From assembly GCF_008932295.1 (NCBI RefSeq), contig NZ_WBWA01000007.1, positions 124,001 through 188,000 on the forward strand: a stretch of 64,000 nucleotides of DNA, in the 5' to 3' direction. This document shows positions 1 to 8,878 of this stretch, in pieces. Under the pieces are notes generated by a model that made no database searches, had not been told where the DNA came from, and saw only the letters and a list, made by a program, of their open reading frames with translations. Position numbers and translations under genes: made by a program. Positions within the stretch are counted from its first letter, which is position 1. Each line of letters opens with the position of its first letter. This stretch comes from Brucella tritici. GTDB taxonomy: Bacteria > Pseudomonadota > Alphaproteobacteria > Rhizobiales > Rhizobiaceae.

Positions 1-2112
1 ACGGCAATAGCGCAGGAGCAGTCCACCTCCTCTTCGACGGAGAATGGTGCAATCGTTCTCGACAAGATCGTCATAGATGGCGGCAGCGGCGGCGTAATTG
101 ATGCGGACGGTTATGTGGCACGCAGCAGCGCAACCGGCGCCAAGATTGATACGCCGTTTGTACAGACCCCGCAGTCCATTTCCTCTGTTACCCAGCAGCA
201 GCTTGAAGACCGCAATCCGCAGAGCTTGCTCGACGCCATCGCCTATACACCCAGTGCACGCGTTGGCGGCTACGGCTTCGATCCGCGGTTCGACGCTTTC
301 ACTGTACGTGGCTTCGACGTCACATATACCGGTGTGTTCCGCGACAATCTCCGCCAGCCCGGAGCCAGCTCCGCACTGTTCAAGACCGAACCTTACGGTC
401 TGGAAGGCGTTTCCATTTTGCGCGGCCCATCGTCAGCCCTATACGGAGCTTCCGGTGCGGGTGGCCTGTTCAACCTCATCAGCAAGCGCCCGACCGAAAC
501 CCCGCTGCATGAGGTGCAGGTCCAATATGGCACCAACAATCGCTATCAGACCCAGTTCGATCTATCCGGCCCGGTCAAGGAAGGCGACCCGCTTTACTAT
601 CGCCTGACAGGCCTTTGGCGCAATTCCGATACCGAACAGCCCTCGGTTCCAGACGACCGCATTTACATTGCACCGGCCTTGACGTGGAAACCAGACGAAG
701 ACACGCGCCTGACAATCCTCAGCGAGTTCTCCCGTACCAAAACCGGCGGCACGGCTGCTTATTATTATGATGCCGCCACGGACAGGGTCTCCGACTTCTT
801 TGCAGGCAATACCGCTTTCAACGACTCGGTCCAAACTCAGGGGCGTATCGGCTATGAATTCGAAACCCGCCTCAACGACACATTCGTGTTCCGCCAGAAT
901 GCCCGCCTTGCATCGACCAAAATCGGAGCCGACTGGGCCTTTGCCTATCAGGCCAATGAAGACGACCCATTGCTTCTCGACAGCAGCGCAGGCACTTTTG
1001 AAGAGCGGCTGACCAGCTTTACTATCGATAACCAACTGGAAGCAAATTTCGATACCGGCAATTTTGAGCACAGATTCCTAGCTGGAGTCGACCTGACAAA
1101 GCTGCAATGGAAGGGATTGAACGGTTATGGCTACACGCCGCCGCTGGACACCAGACATCCGTCCATGGGACGCCCCGTAGCACCAATAGATTTCCAGAAA
1201 AAAGACGTTCAGGACCAGCTTATGGCTGGCATCTATCTGCAGGATCAGATCCGCTATGATGCCTGGACCATTACCCTTGGCGGTCGCCAGGACTGGGTCA
1301 GTACCGACACGAAAAACACCGATCTGACAACCAGCACGTCCACCGATTTCGATCAGAGCGACAAGGCCTTCACATGGCGCGCCGGCGTGACCTACGAGAC
1401 GCCTTGGGGCATTACGCCATATGCCAGCTATTCGACCGCTTTTTCGCCCAATGCCGGTGTAAACCAGGCAACAGGCAATCCGTTCGAGCCAACGGAAAGT
1501 GACCAGCAGGAAATCGGAATCAAGTATCAACTGCCCAACAGCAATACCTTGTTGACGGCAGCCCTGTTCAACATCAATCAGGACAACGGCCTCTATTACG
1601 AAGTGGTTGAACTCGATACAGGCCCGGCCAACATTCAGGTGCAGCGCGGTAAACTGCGCTCACGCGGCTTGGAGCTGGAAGCCAGTACCAGTCTCGACAA
1701 TGGCCTCTCCCTCATTGCGTCCTATAGCTACATGCAGACCAGTATCAAGGACGGGCCGGAAGGCACAGTTGGCAATGAAATCTCGTCCGTTCCGACCCAC
1801 ATGGCGTCGGCCTGGGCACACTATAAATTGCCCGAGAACACTTTTCTCTACGGTCTGGGTGTCGGCGCAGGCGTACGCTTTGTCGGTTCCAGCTACGGCA
1901 ATGACGAAAACACGATGAAAAACAGTTCCCGCGCTTTCGTCGATGCTGCGATTGATTTCGATTTTGGCGCCATCAAGAAAGACTATGAAGGCGTAAAGCT
2001 GCAAGTCAACGCCACCAACCTCTTCGACACGCGCAAGCCGGTCTGTTCTGCAGGTTTCTGTTATCGCGATCAGGGTCGTACGGTTGTCGGCAGCCTGAAA
2101 TACTCATGGTAG
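1..2112 (+). CDS. TonB-dependent siderophore receptor (5' end outside window)
   Basis: Outer-membrane gated channel that takes up an Fe(III)-siderophore using TonB energy. The frame is open from base 1; the first visible residues (TAIAQE) look like the end of a signal peptide, so only a short N-terminal piece is missing. A TonB-box-like stretch (AIVLDKIVI, about residues 17-25) is followed by the plug domain, with the typical LRGPSSALYGASGAGG segment near residue 141, and then a long beta-barrel. The last residue is Trp (SLKYSW), the usual outer-membrane insertion signal. Overall make-up fits the FhuA/FoxA/FpvA group. The siderophore cannot be read from sequence. The binding protein gene at 2279 follows on the same strand, which supports iron uptake. 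An in-frame GTG at 115 is not the true start. Confidence 0.93.
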   Translation, partial: TAIAQEQSTSSSTENGAIVLDKIVIDGGSGGVIDADGYVARSSATGAKIDTPFVQTPQSISSVTQQQLEDRNPQSLLDAIAYTPSARVGGYGFDPRFDAFTVRGFDVTYTGVFRDNLRQPGASSALFKTEPYGLEGVSILRGPSSALYGASGAGGLFNLISKRPTETPLHEVQVQYGTNNRYQTQFDLSGPVKEGDPLYYRLTGLWRNSDTEQPSVPDDRIYIAPALTWKPDEDTRLTILSEFSRTKTGGTAAYYYDAATDRVSDFFAGNTAFNDSVQTQGRIGYEFETRLNDTFVFRQNARLASTKIGADWAFAYQANEDDPLLLDSSAGTFEERLTSFTIDNQLEANFDTGNFEHRFLAGVDLTKLQWKGLNGYGYTPPLDTRHPSMGRPVAPIDFQKKDVQDQLMAGIYLQDQIRYDAWTITLGGRQDWVSTDTKNTDLTTSTSTDFDQSDKAFTWRAGVTYETPWGITPYASYSTAFSPNAGVNQATGNPFEPTESDQQEIGIKYQLPNSNTLLTAALFNINQDNGLYYEVVELDTGPANIQVQRGKLRSRGLELEASTSLDNGLSLIASYSYMQTSIKDGPEGTVGNEISSVPTHMASAWAHYKLPENTFLYGLGVGAGVRFVGSSYGNDENTMKNSSRAFVDAAIDFDFGAIKKDYEGVKLQVNATNLFDTRKPVCSAGFCYRDQGRTVVGSLKYSW

Positions 2113-2171
2113 CGCCAGTATGCAAAATGAAGCTCTCAGCCCCCCGGAGCCTGAGAGCGCTATCTGAATTT

Positions 2172-2266
2172 AGAGCATTTCCAGCAAAAGTGGGAAGCGG
2201 CTTTGCGCAGGATAATGCGACGAAACAAATACTTGGAGCGGCTCCGCGTTAACTGGAACCGCTCCA
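2172..2266. repeat. Brucellaceae-type palindromic repeat
   Basis: Intergenic mosaic that begins AGAGCATTTCC, as do the repeats at 21188 and 44178. It ends in a hairpin (GGAGCGGCTCC at 2235-2245, GGAACCGCTCC at 2255-2265, one wobble pair). The same hairpin family occurs at 21361-21400. It lies between the receptor and the binding-protein gene and could act as a transcript-stabilising or attenuating stem. Confidence 0.7.
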
Positions 2267-2278
2267 GAAAGTAATGAA

Positions 2279-3388
2279 ATGATCCGTCTTGTTGTCTGTC
2301 TGACCGTAATTTGGCTGGCCCTTGGTAACAGCGCTGTTGCAGATGTCACCTATCCCATTCATGTCAAGGATGCGCTTGACCGGGACGTTACCATTGCAGC
2401 CCAGCCGAAGTCCGTGCTGCTTGGCAGCGGCTTCAATTTGATTGCATTGTCACTTATCCATCCCGATCCCGTCAGCCTGCTGGCCGGTTGGGCCGACGAC
2501 CTCAAGGGCGACAACCCTGAAATCTACGCCGGTTTCAAAGAGCGCTTTCCGGAAATTGACAAGCTGCCAATCATAGGCGACGGCATGACAGTTTCGGTCG
2601 AGAAGATCGTTTCAGTCAAAGCTGATCTGGCCATTCTGTCAGACTGGCAGATGCGTAATGATGAAGGTGTACAGGCTATCGCCTATCTCGAGAAAATGGG
2701 CATACCGGTGATCGTGGTCGATTTCGGCAACCATGCACTCGAAAACACCTCAAAGAATATGCGTCTGCTGGGCAAGGTACTCAACCGCGAGGAACAAGCC
2801 AACGCATTTGCCGATTTCTATGATGAGCGCATTGCCCGAATTCATGATCGGGTGGCGAAGAACGGCGCCGGGAGTGATGCTGGCCCGACCGTGTTGCTTG
2901 AAGCCTTTCCCAATGCCGACCAATGCTGCTACGCCTACGGACGAAGCAGCATGGGCGAGTTCATCACACTGACCGGCAGCCGAAATATCGCTGCGGACGG
3001 ACCACCACAGGGAGCCATAGTTAGCAGCGAATTTATCGTTGCTGCCGATCCACAGGTTTACATCGCCACCTCATCCCCGGGACGGAAATATAGCGGCTTT
3101 TCAATTGGACCAGGCGTCAGCGAGCAGGAAGCGCGCGACACGCTTTCAAACGCCTTGAAGAACCCTTTCCGTGCCGGTTTAAAGGCCGTGCACGATAAGC
3201 GCGTGCATGGATTGTGGAACTTCTTTAATGCCGTTCCTCTGAACATTCTGGCGGCAGAAGCCTTCGCCGTCTGGCTGCGACCAGAACTGTTCGCCGATAT
3301 CAGCCCCGAAGCGACACTGGCAGAGATCAACAAACGTTTTGCGGCAGTCCCCTTTGAAGGCTCATACTGGATCAGCCTTAAACCCTGA
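2279..3388 (+). CDS. Iron-siderophore ABC transporter substrate-binding protein (FecB/TroA fold)
   Basis: Periplasmic class III binding protein of 369 aa. A clear signal peptide (about residues 1-21, ending NSAVA) precedes the FecB/BtuF-type opening VTYPIHVKDALDRDVTIAAQPKSV. The middle shows the family pattern of a helix-rich linker (about 140-190) joining two lobes. Other FecB-like marks include SVEKIVSVKADLAI and the segment ending in VHDKRVHGLWNFFNA. It follows the TonB receptor on the same strand after about 165 bp, so it probably hands the same ferric siderophore to an inner-membrane permease. No permease or ATPase gene follows, so the importer would have to be encoded elsewhere. Ligand unknown. 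Confidence 0.85.
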   Translation: MIRLVVCLTVIWLALGNSAVADVTYPIHVKDALDRDVTIAAQPKSVLLGSGFNLIALSLIHPDPVSLLAGWADDLKGDNPEIYAGFKERFPEIDKLPIIGDGMTVSVEKIVSVKADLAILSDWQMRNDEGVQAIAYLEKMGIPVIVVDFGNHALENTSKNMRLLGKVLNREEQANAFADFYDERIARIHDRVAKNGAGSDAGPTVLLEAFPNADQCCYAYGRSSMGEFITLTGSRNIAADGPPQGAIVSSEFIVAADPQVYIATSSPGRKYSGFSIGPGVSEQEARDTLSNALKNPFRAGLKAVHDKRVHGLWNFFNAVPLNILAAEAFAVWLRPELFADISPEATLAEINKRFAAVPFEGSYWISLKP

Positions 3389-3528
3389 TCCACGCGGCGC
3401 AATGTCGAGTAAGCCTTTTGCGCGAGATTCATCGCGCCTGCGCTTTCAGTCGTGTCGGTCAATATTCGTTTCTCATGCGCCAGACCACTGTAACTATCCG
3501 TGCCTTGAGAGAGGCAGCTTGAATGGAA

Positions 3529-3554
3529 AGATGCCGTTTTTGAAAGCGGCATCT
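3529..3554. terminator. Hairpin after the iron-uptake genes
   Basis: AGATGCCG (3529-3536) pairs perfectly with CGGCATCT (3547-3554). There is no clear T-run, so it may be a weak or Rho-assisted terminator, or part of the adjoining repeat block. The rest of the gene-free stretch 3389-3727 is filled by the palindromic repeats at 3575 and 3662. Confidence 0.35.
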
Positions 3555-3574
3555 AAGAATCCGTTGGCTGTTCC

Positions 3575-3646
3575 AGTGGTCTGAATCCGGCATTTGCATC
3601 CCTCGGATATGAGCGCCGGGCAAATGTCGGAATCAAAAAGACCACT
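3575..3646. repeat. Palindromic repeat, family A
   Basis: Terminal inverted repeat AGTGGTCT/AGACCACT around a core containing GCATTTGCATCCCTCGGATA. Almost the same core occurs at 21289-21364, so this is a dispersed, non-coding element of about 70 bp. Confidence 0.75.
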
Positions 3647-3661
3647 AATAACCCTATGAAT

Positions 3662-3739
3662 CTAGTGGATTTTTCGAATTTGACGTTTGAAACGAGATTT
3701 GTATCGGACGGGTATCAAACGTCAAATTCAATCCACTAG
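3662..3739. repeat. Palindromic repeat, family B
   Basis: A 78-bp element bounded by CTAGTGGAT and ATCCACTAG, with inner arms of AATTTGACGTTTGA type. A near-identical copy in the opposite orientation, also 78 bp, sits at 46120-46197. The element supplies the last codons and the TGA stop of the minus-strand gene ending at 3728. Confidence 0.85.
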
Positions 3740-4747
3740 TGCCTGTCCGTATTGCGAGCGCGATTTGCCGCGCAGCGTATCCCGATAAAGGAAGCGGAAG
3801 AAGAACGCATCGCCCGTTCCGCGCAGAAATCTGGCAAATATCGCAACCAGCAAAACGGAGAAAATCAGCCTGCCGAACAGGACCACATAGATATCCGCAC
3901 CGAGAGCCACCACGATCAGCGTATCTTCGATCAGACTGTGGCAGAGCCCCATGAAACTCGACGCGAGAAAGACGTCCCGAGGTTGGAGGTGTCCGCGCTG
4001 CGCTTCGCGAATGATGAGGCCACCGCCATAGGATAGTCCCAGCACCAGCCCCACAACGGTCAGTGGAGCGGCATCCTTCGATATGCCGAGCAAGCGCAAC
4101 AAGGGTGAAAGAAGCAGGTTGAGAAAGCGCGTCACATTGAGCGCATCCATCGTTCTCAACACCGCCACCAGACCGAGCAGAACAACAAATATCCAGACCA
4201 GCGTAGACGCCGTATCGGCGACGAAGCTGCTCCAGCTTGAATCATAATGGCCCGGCACCCAGCTCGGCGCCGCCGGTTCCGCCAGCCAGCCGGTATGGCT
4301 GGAAACCAGCTTGATCCCCCACGCAAAGACAAGCCCGCCACCAAGCCGGATCAGTGTCGAGACGATCAAACGCGGGCCTGCCTTTTGCACAATGCGCTGT
4401 TCGATAGGAAGAGCATGGGCGAAGAGGAAAAGCGAACTGAGGATTGTCACCTGTGCCGAGGTCAGTGTGTCGACCGGCAAGACGGCGAACATCACCACTG
4501 CCCCGCTCCACACTCCGACCAGAAGGTTCATCGCCCAGACAAAACCTGCCTCCGGAGGCAACCCCACGAACTGCATGACGGGGGCGAAGGCAGGTGAGAT
4601 GGCCTTGATCAAGCCCATCTCGATTGCAAGCTGCGTCAGCACCATCACCGGCAGCATGATCTTGATCAGCGTCCAGTAGACGCTGATCGCCTCGCGCAGG
4701 ATAACCATGCCGAATGCTGTCAGTCGCTTTGCCGATTCCCCGGCCAT
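3728..4747 (-). CDS. Nucleoside-recognition (Gate) domain membrane protein
   Basis: Integral membrane protein of 339 aa with about eight hydrophobic segments. It has the two-lobed pattern of the nucleoside-recognition/Gate family (YjiH and spore-maturation-like proteins): an N-terminal lobe ending near LPIEQRIVQKAGPR and a C-terminal lobe with SYGGGLIIREAQ and GLCHSLIEDT, the short motifs typical of this family. It is probably a transporter or permease component for a small nucleobase-like or organic solute; the ligand is unknown. It lies 36 bp after the amidohydrolase gene at 4784-6082 and so is probably its last operon partner. The final residues LVD and the stop codon come from a palindromic repeat, so the original C-terminus may have been slightly altered. 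Confidence 0.75.
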   Translation of the reverse strand: MAGESAKRLTAFGMVILREAISVYWTLIKIMLPVMVLTQLAIEMGLIKAISPAFAPVMQFVGLPPEAGFVWAMNLLVGVWSGAVVMFAVLPVDTLTSAQVTILSSLFLFAHALPIEQRIVQKAGPRLIVSTLIRLGGGLVFAWGIKLVSSHTGWLAEPAAPSWVPGHYDSSWSSFVADTASTLVWIFVVLLGLVAVLRTMDALNVTRFLNLLLSPLLRLLGISKDAAPLTVVGLVLGLSYGGGLIIREAQRGHLQPRDVFLASSFMGLCHSLIEDTLIVVALGADIYVVLFGRLIFSVLLVAIFARFLRGTGDAFFFRFLYRDTLRGKSRSQYGQALVD

Positions 4748-4783
4748 TCTGTCCCCTCCGCTTTGTCCGGAGCGTGCGACGTC

Positions 4784-6082
4784 TCAGGCCGGTTCGCGCG
4801 CAACGGATTGCGTCTTCGCCGCGGTGACCGTGGCGATCTGCGTCTCCGATACAAGCGTTCCATTGGAGAAAACCCGCAAATGCGGTGTTCCGCCGGCCAC
4901 GAAGCCGTCGATGCTTTCGGCTTTGGCCAGGAGAAAATCAGCCCGTGCGCCGCGATGCAAGCCATAATCCTTGAGACCCATGAGTTTTGCAGGGATTGCG
5001 GTAATCATCGCATAGGCAGTGGCCAGTTCATCGCCCTTAAGATGACCTGCAAGCAGGGTCCAGCGTGCAATTTCCAGCATGTCGCCCGAGCCGGTCGGAA
5101 CGAAAGGATCTTCGATATTGTCCGAGGCCGTGGCAATAGGCACACCGGCGCGCACGATCTCTGCCACCCGCGTCAGCCCACGCGGTGGCAGCTTGTCGCA
5201 ATCGCGCGCTTGCAGATAAAGATTGGCTGCCGGCAGCGTGACGACGCCAAGTTTCAACGCGATGATCTGTTCCAGGATCGCTTCGAAATCCGGCCGGTTC
5301 ATCGCACTGAGAACCGAAGCATGGCTGAGCACGGTACGTGCCTCCAGACCATAGCGGCGGACCCGCTCGAAGACGGCGTTGAAAAGCGGGCGTTGCGGGT
5401 TGAGATGTTCATCGAGATGCAGGTCGACTGGACGGCCATGCCGTGCAGCAGCGGCGAACAGGATATCGAGATAACGCTCCGGGTCTTCCGCCACTGCGGG
5501 CGTGCCCCCCACGGCATCGGCCAGCGCAACCGCTCGATCGATATTGGCCTCCAGCCAGTCGAGGTCCTGCCCCGGATGCGGGATCATGAACGCCACAAGC
5601 TGCAGCTTCACCCGGTCAGCCCAATCCGACCGCAATTTCGCCAGAGCTTCTATGCCATTGAAGCCCGCATCCTTGTCCACATTCACATGACTTCGGATAG
5701 CTGTGGTGCCACGGCTGAGACAACGCTCAATGGTTCGGGACGCCCGCTTGAGAATGTCGTCAGGCGGGGCCTGCCGCGCATATTTCGCAAAAGCGTCGCG
5801 CGCGCCCTGCAACGTGCCGGATGGGTTGGGTGCGAAACGCAATACGCCGGTCTTGTCGAGATGCTGGTGCATGTCCACCAGACCCGGCGAAGCGATGCAG
5901 CCTGCCGCATCGATAAGCTGCATGTCGCCTTCAGGCTCGATGTCGGGCGCAATATCCAGGATGATGCCCTTCTCCGAAATCAACATGTCGGCCTGTCGGA
6001 CATCGCGGGCGCCGACAACAACCAGTCCTCCCCGGACAAGGCGGCGGCACGGCGCGTTGGATTGCTGGAACAGATTATCCAT
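4784..6082 (-). CDS. CodA-like metal-dependent amidohydrolase/deaminase
   Basis: Member of the amidohydrolase superfamily (432 aa) closest in layout to cytosine deaminase and related deaminases. Visible metal and catalytic motifs in order: HQHLDK (HxH), SHVNVD, HLDEH, LSHAS and SDNIEDPF (the Asp position), followed by the C-terminal composite-domain strand GARADFLLAKAESIDGFV. It should hydrolyse a cyclic amidine or amide in the cytoplasm. The ATG at 6082 is preferred because GAGG lies just upstream; an in-frame GTG at 6094 is an alternative. A purine/pyrimidine-type permease lies upstream and a Gate-domain transporter downstream, which suggests a heterocyclic, nucleobase-like substrate. Substrate identity is inference; a guanine/isoguanine or hydantoin-type compound is equally possible. 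Confidence 0.8.
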   Translation of the reverse strand: MDNLFQQSNAPCRRLVRGGLVVVGARDVRQADMLISEKGIILDIAPDIEPEGDMQLIDAAGCIASPGLVDMHQHLDKTGVLRFAPNPSGTLQGARDAFAKYARQAPPDDILKRASRTIERCLSRGTTAIRSHVNVDKDAGFNGIEALAKLRSDWADRVKLQLVAFMIPHPGQDLDWLEANIDRAVALADAVGGTPAVAEDPERYLDILFAAAARHGRPVDLHLDEHLNPQRPLFNAVFERVRRYGLEARTVLSHASVLSAMNRPDFEAILEQIIALKLGVVTLPAANLYLQARDCDKLPPRGLTRVAEIVRAGVPIATASDNIEDPFVPTGSGDMLEIARWTLLAGHLKGDELATAYAMITAIPAKLMGLKDYGLHRGARADFLLAKAESIDGFVAGGTPHLRVFSNGTLVSETQIATVTAAKTQSVAREPA

Positions 6083-6224
6083 CGTGAACCTCACTATCTG
6101 AATGGAGCTGAAAAGGTAAAACGGGCGGCCCCGCAGGCCTGCATTCCACAGCCTCTATAGCGGGCGGATGCGAACCTCCGGCGTGCAGGCCGGGCTCTCT
6201 GCCCGGCGCCGCAGATGGTTGTGC

Positions 6225-7595
6225 TCAGCCACCGTTGGTCTGGGACTTCGCCTCGGCCAGATGACCGTCATGATGGCTTTCATGAGCCTGATTGCTGTCG
6301 CCCAATCCGTTGAGGACGAGATTGAGCGTAACGGAAACCACGCAAGCAACCACAACACTCGAATGCAGGATGGACTGCGTCCAGTCCGGCAATTGCTGGA
6401 ACAGATTGGGGGACATGATCGGAATGAAAGCGATAGCCAGCGTCAGTGCAACGATCAGGATATTATACTGATTATTCGCGTAATCGACCTTGGACAGGGA
6501 CTGGATACCAGCCGCAGCTACGATACCGAACATTGCTACCGCTGCTCCACCGAGCGCCGGTGCAGGCACCGCCGCAAGGACTGCTCCGAACTTGGGAAAG
6601 AAGGCGATGACGCACAGCATGAAACCACAGAGCGCAACAACCCAGCGGCTGCGCACACCGCTCAAAATGACCAGACCAACATTCTCCATGTGAGCAATGA
6701 AAGGAAAGCCCGCGAAGACCCCTGCAACCGCACTGGCAAGGCCATTGGCACGTACACCGTCGGCGACCTGCTCAGGCGTAACATCCTTGTCGACGATCTC
6801 ACCGATTGAAATGAACAGCCCCATGGATTCCACTGTCTGGACGATCATCACGATCACAATCGTCATGAACGGCAGGACGGCGAAAGTCGGCAGTCCGAAA
6901 TGGAATGGCGTCGGCACGGTCATCCAAGGGGCGGTTTCTACCGGGTTGAAATTGCCCATTCCCAGAAGAAAGGCGACCAGAGCGCCCGTACCCATACCGA
7001 AAAGCACGGCCAGATTTTTCAGGAGCGGCGATCCGAACCTATTGAACGCAAGGATAACGATCAGCACCAGCAGCGCCACGCCCAGAAAAGCAGGGTCGCC
7101 AAAATCCGACTGGCCACGTCCGCCGCCTGCCCACTGATAGGCTTCCGGCAGAAGCTGCACGCCAATGGCGGTGACAATACAACCCGTGACGACGGGCGGA
7201 AAGAAGCGACGCAGATGTCCGGTAACCGGTGCGATCAGCATGATGAAGATGCCGCCTGCAATCACGGCACCGCAGATGCCCGCTATCCCCACCCCCGGCA
7301 TGGAGCCGATAGCGATGATCGCCGAGACACTGGAAAAGGCGACCCCGTTCATGATCGGAAGACGGACGCCGAAACGCCAGAAACCTATAGTTTGCAGTAG
7401 CGTCGCAATACCTGAACAGAAGAAGGTGGCACTGATCAGGAGGATAGTTTCCTCGGAACTGAAGCCGAGCGCATTGGCGATAATCAGCGGTACCGCAACC
7501 GATCCGACATAGGACACCGCAACGTGCTGCAGCGCCAGAGTAAGTGTTTTCTTGGCAGGTAATATTTCATCGACTGGATGTATTGCAGATGTCAT
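6225..7595 (-). CDS. NCS2-family nucleobase (uracil/xanthine-type) permease
   Basis: Inner-membrane proton symporter of the nucleobase-ascorbate (NCS2) family, 456 aa and about 12-14 membrane segments. Marks seen include the N-terminal QHVAVSYVGSVAVPLI, the QTVESMGLFISIGE region that holds the substrate Glu in this family, and ANGLASAVAGVFAGFP. The C-terminal tail is hydrophilic and His-rich (HESHHDGH). The ATG at 7595 is chosen over the longer frame because AAGGGGAAC sits directly upstream. It follows the GTPase gene after a 171-bp leader with competing hairpins (7650-7753). The match to xanthine/uracil permeases is to the family; the true substrate is unknown. Confidence 0.88.
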   Translation of the reverse strand: MTSAIHPVDEILPAKKTLTLALQHVAVSYVGSVAVPLIIANALGFSSEETILLISATFFCSGIATLLQTIGFWRFGVRLPIMNGVAFSSVSAIIAIGSMPGVGIAGICGAVIAGGIFIMLIAPVTGHLRRFFPPVVTGCIVTAIGVQLLPEAYQWAGGGRGQSDFGDPAFLGVALLVLIVILAFNRFGSPLLKNLAVLFGMGTGALVAFLLGMGNFNPVETAPWMTVPTPFHFGLPTFAVLPFMTIVIVMIVQTVESMGLFISIGEIVDKDVTPEQVADGVRANGLASAVAGVFAGFPFIAHMENVGLVILSGVRSRWVVALCGFMLCVIAFFPKFGAVLAAVPAPALGGAAVAMFGIVAAAGIQSLSKVDYANNQYNILIVALTLAIAFIPIMSPNLFQQLPDWTQSILHSSVVVACVVSVTLNLVLNGLGDSNQAHESHHDGHLAEAKSQTNGG

Positions 7596-7649
7596 CGTTG
7601 TTCCCCTTATTGAGTCAATTTCCAACGACTTGTGGCCGTTCCTTTCGTG

Positions 7650-7753
7650 ACGTCTTGTCTTGACGTTTTCATCGCCTGTTCCATCAAACCGGCTTCGGAA
7701 ATCATCCCCGCACCAAGCGATGCAGCAGATAAACTCCCGGCTCCGAAGCCGGT
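7650..7753 (-). promoter_or_regulatory. Structured leader with mutually exclusive hairpins before the NCS2 permease
   Basis: Read on the minus strand, ACCGGCTTCGGA (7753-7742) can pair perfectly over 12 bp with TCCGAAGCCGGT (7699-7688). The same arm can instead close a local hairpin, CCGGCT-TCGG-AGCCGG (7752-7737). A further ACGTC/GACGT inverted repeat lies at 7650-7666, ahead of the ribosome site. The two pairings exclude each other, as in attenuators and riboswitches. No known riboswitch consensus was recognised. Confidence 0.45.
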
Positions 7754-7766
7754 CGATTGCGGGTCA

Positions 7767-8852
7767 TTATGCCCGACATGCTTCGATGCGGGCCTGCAAC
7801 GAAGCCCGGTCGAGATTGCGCCCGATGAAGATCATCTTGTTCGAGCGTTCATCCCCTGCCCATGGATGATTGGGGCGGAATTCGATCTCGTTGTGGACGC
7901 CGTGCAGGACATAGCAATAGTCATCGTCCTGAACGGAAAAGATGCCTTTCATTCGAAACAGATTCTCGTTGTTCTGTCGCTTGAGTTCCTGCACCCATCG
8001 CGAAATTTTCTGCGGGTCCATATTGCCCGGAAGTTCGATACCGACGGACGTGACCGACGTGTCATGGGTATGGCTGGCATCCCCGAACCATGCGTGTTCA
8101 TGACCGTGATCCTCGTGGTCATGAACGTGACCATCGCCGTGCCCATCACTATGGTGATTATGATTGTGCGCGTGCCAGTCGAAATCGATCTCGGCAGCCA
8201 TCTTGCGATTACGATCGAAGGCCGCCAGTCCCAGGATTTTGGTGAGATCGATCTGCGCATAGCTCGACAGCACGATATCCGCGGTTTCATTGAGCTGGCG
8301 GATGCGTCTGCTTACATCGGCAATATCAGCGTCCTGTGCCAGATCCACCTTGTTGAGCACGATACGGTCCGCGCAGACGATCTGATCGACCGCCTGATTG
8401 TCGATGCCATCCAGATGGATATCGTCCAGATGCTGGCGAATATGCTTGACGTCGACCAGCGTTATGACTCCGTCGAGATTGGTTTCATTGCGGATCGGAT
8501 CATCGAGAAAGAAAGTCTGGGCCACCGGATAAGGATCGGCAAGTCCGCTCGTCTCGATAATGATATGATCGAGACGTTCCGGTCTCGCCAGAAGCTGGCG
8601 TATAACCCGCAGAAGATCGTCACGTGCCTCGGCCACACAACAGACGCAGCCATTGGTCATTTCGAAGATTTCTTCCGTGCTGCCGACGACCAGATCGCCA
8701 TCAATGCCGATTTCCCCGAACTCGTTCTCGATCACAGCGATCTTCATGCCGTGATTTTCCTTCAGAATGTAGTTCAGCAACGTTGTCTTGCCGGAGCCGA
8801 GAAAGCCGGTAAGCACGGTGACCGGAATCTTGTCCTTGACTGTCTTCAACAT
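7767..8852 (-). CDS. COG0523 (CobW/YjiA) GTP-dependent metallochaperone
   Basis: G3E-family GTPase of 361 aa. Walker A is GFLGSGKT (residues 16-23), the family CxCC metal motif is GCVCC (68-72), the switch region is ETSGLADP, and the guanine-specificity motif is NKVD. A strongly His/Asp-rich loop (about residues 235-265) should bind transition metal. A C-terminal CobW_C domain follows. Start ATG 8852 has AGGGAG upstream; the longer open frame to 9188 only overlaps ubiX. Proteins of this family load Zn, Co, Fe or Mn into partner enzymes. Here it lies among metal-dependent amidohydrolases, so the partner may be one of the enzymes at 4784, 10953 or 11876 (inference). Confidence 0.88.
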   Translation of the reverse strand: MLKTVKDKIPVTVLTGFLGSGKTTLLNYILKENHGMKIAVIENEFGEIGIDGDLVVGSTEEIFEMTNGCVCCVAEARDDLLRVIRQLLARPERLDHIIIETSGLADPYPVAQTFFLDDPIRNETNLDGVITLVDVKHIRQHLDDIHLDGIDNQAVDQIVCADRIVLNKVDLAQDADIADVSRRIRQLNETADIVLSSYAQIDLTKILGLAAFDRNRKMAAEIDFDWHAHNHNHHSDGHGDGHVHDHEDHGHEHAWFGDASHTHDTSVTSVGIELPGNMDPQKISRWVQELKRQNNENLFRMKGIFSVQDDDYCYVLHGVHNEIEFRPNHPWAGDERSNKMIFIGRNLDRASLQARIEACRA

Positions 8853-8878
8853 CGTTCTTCTCCCTTGGATTATCGTTG

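Noticed and set aside
3529-3739. Clustered inverted repeats resembling a CRISPR fragment
   Set aside because: The elements are individual hairpins with different cores and no regular spacers; cas genes are absent.
4763-6160. 465-codon plus-strand open frame
   Set aside because: It lies antiparallel to the CodA-like amidohydrolase, has no domain-like sequence and is rich in Arg/His, as expected of a high-GC shadow frame.
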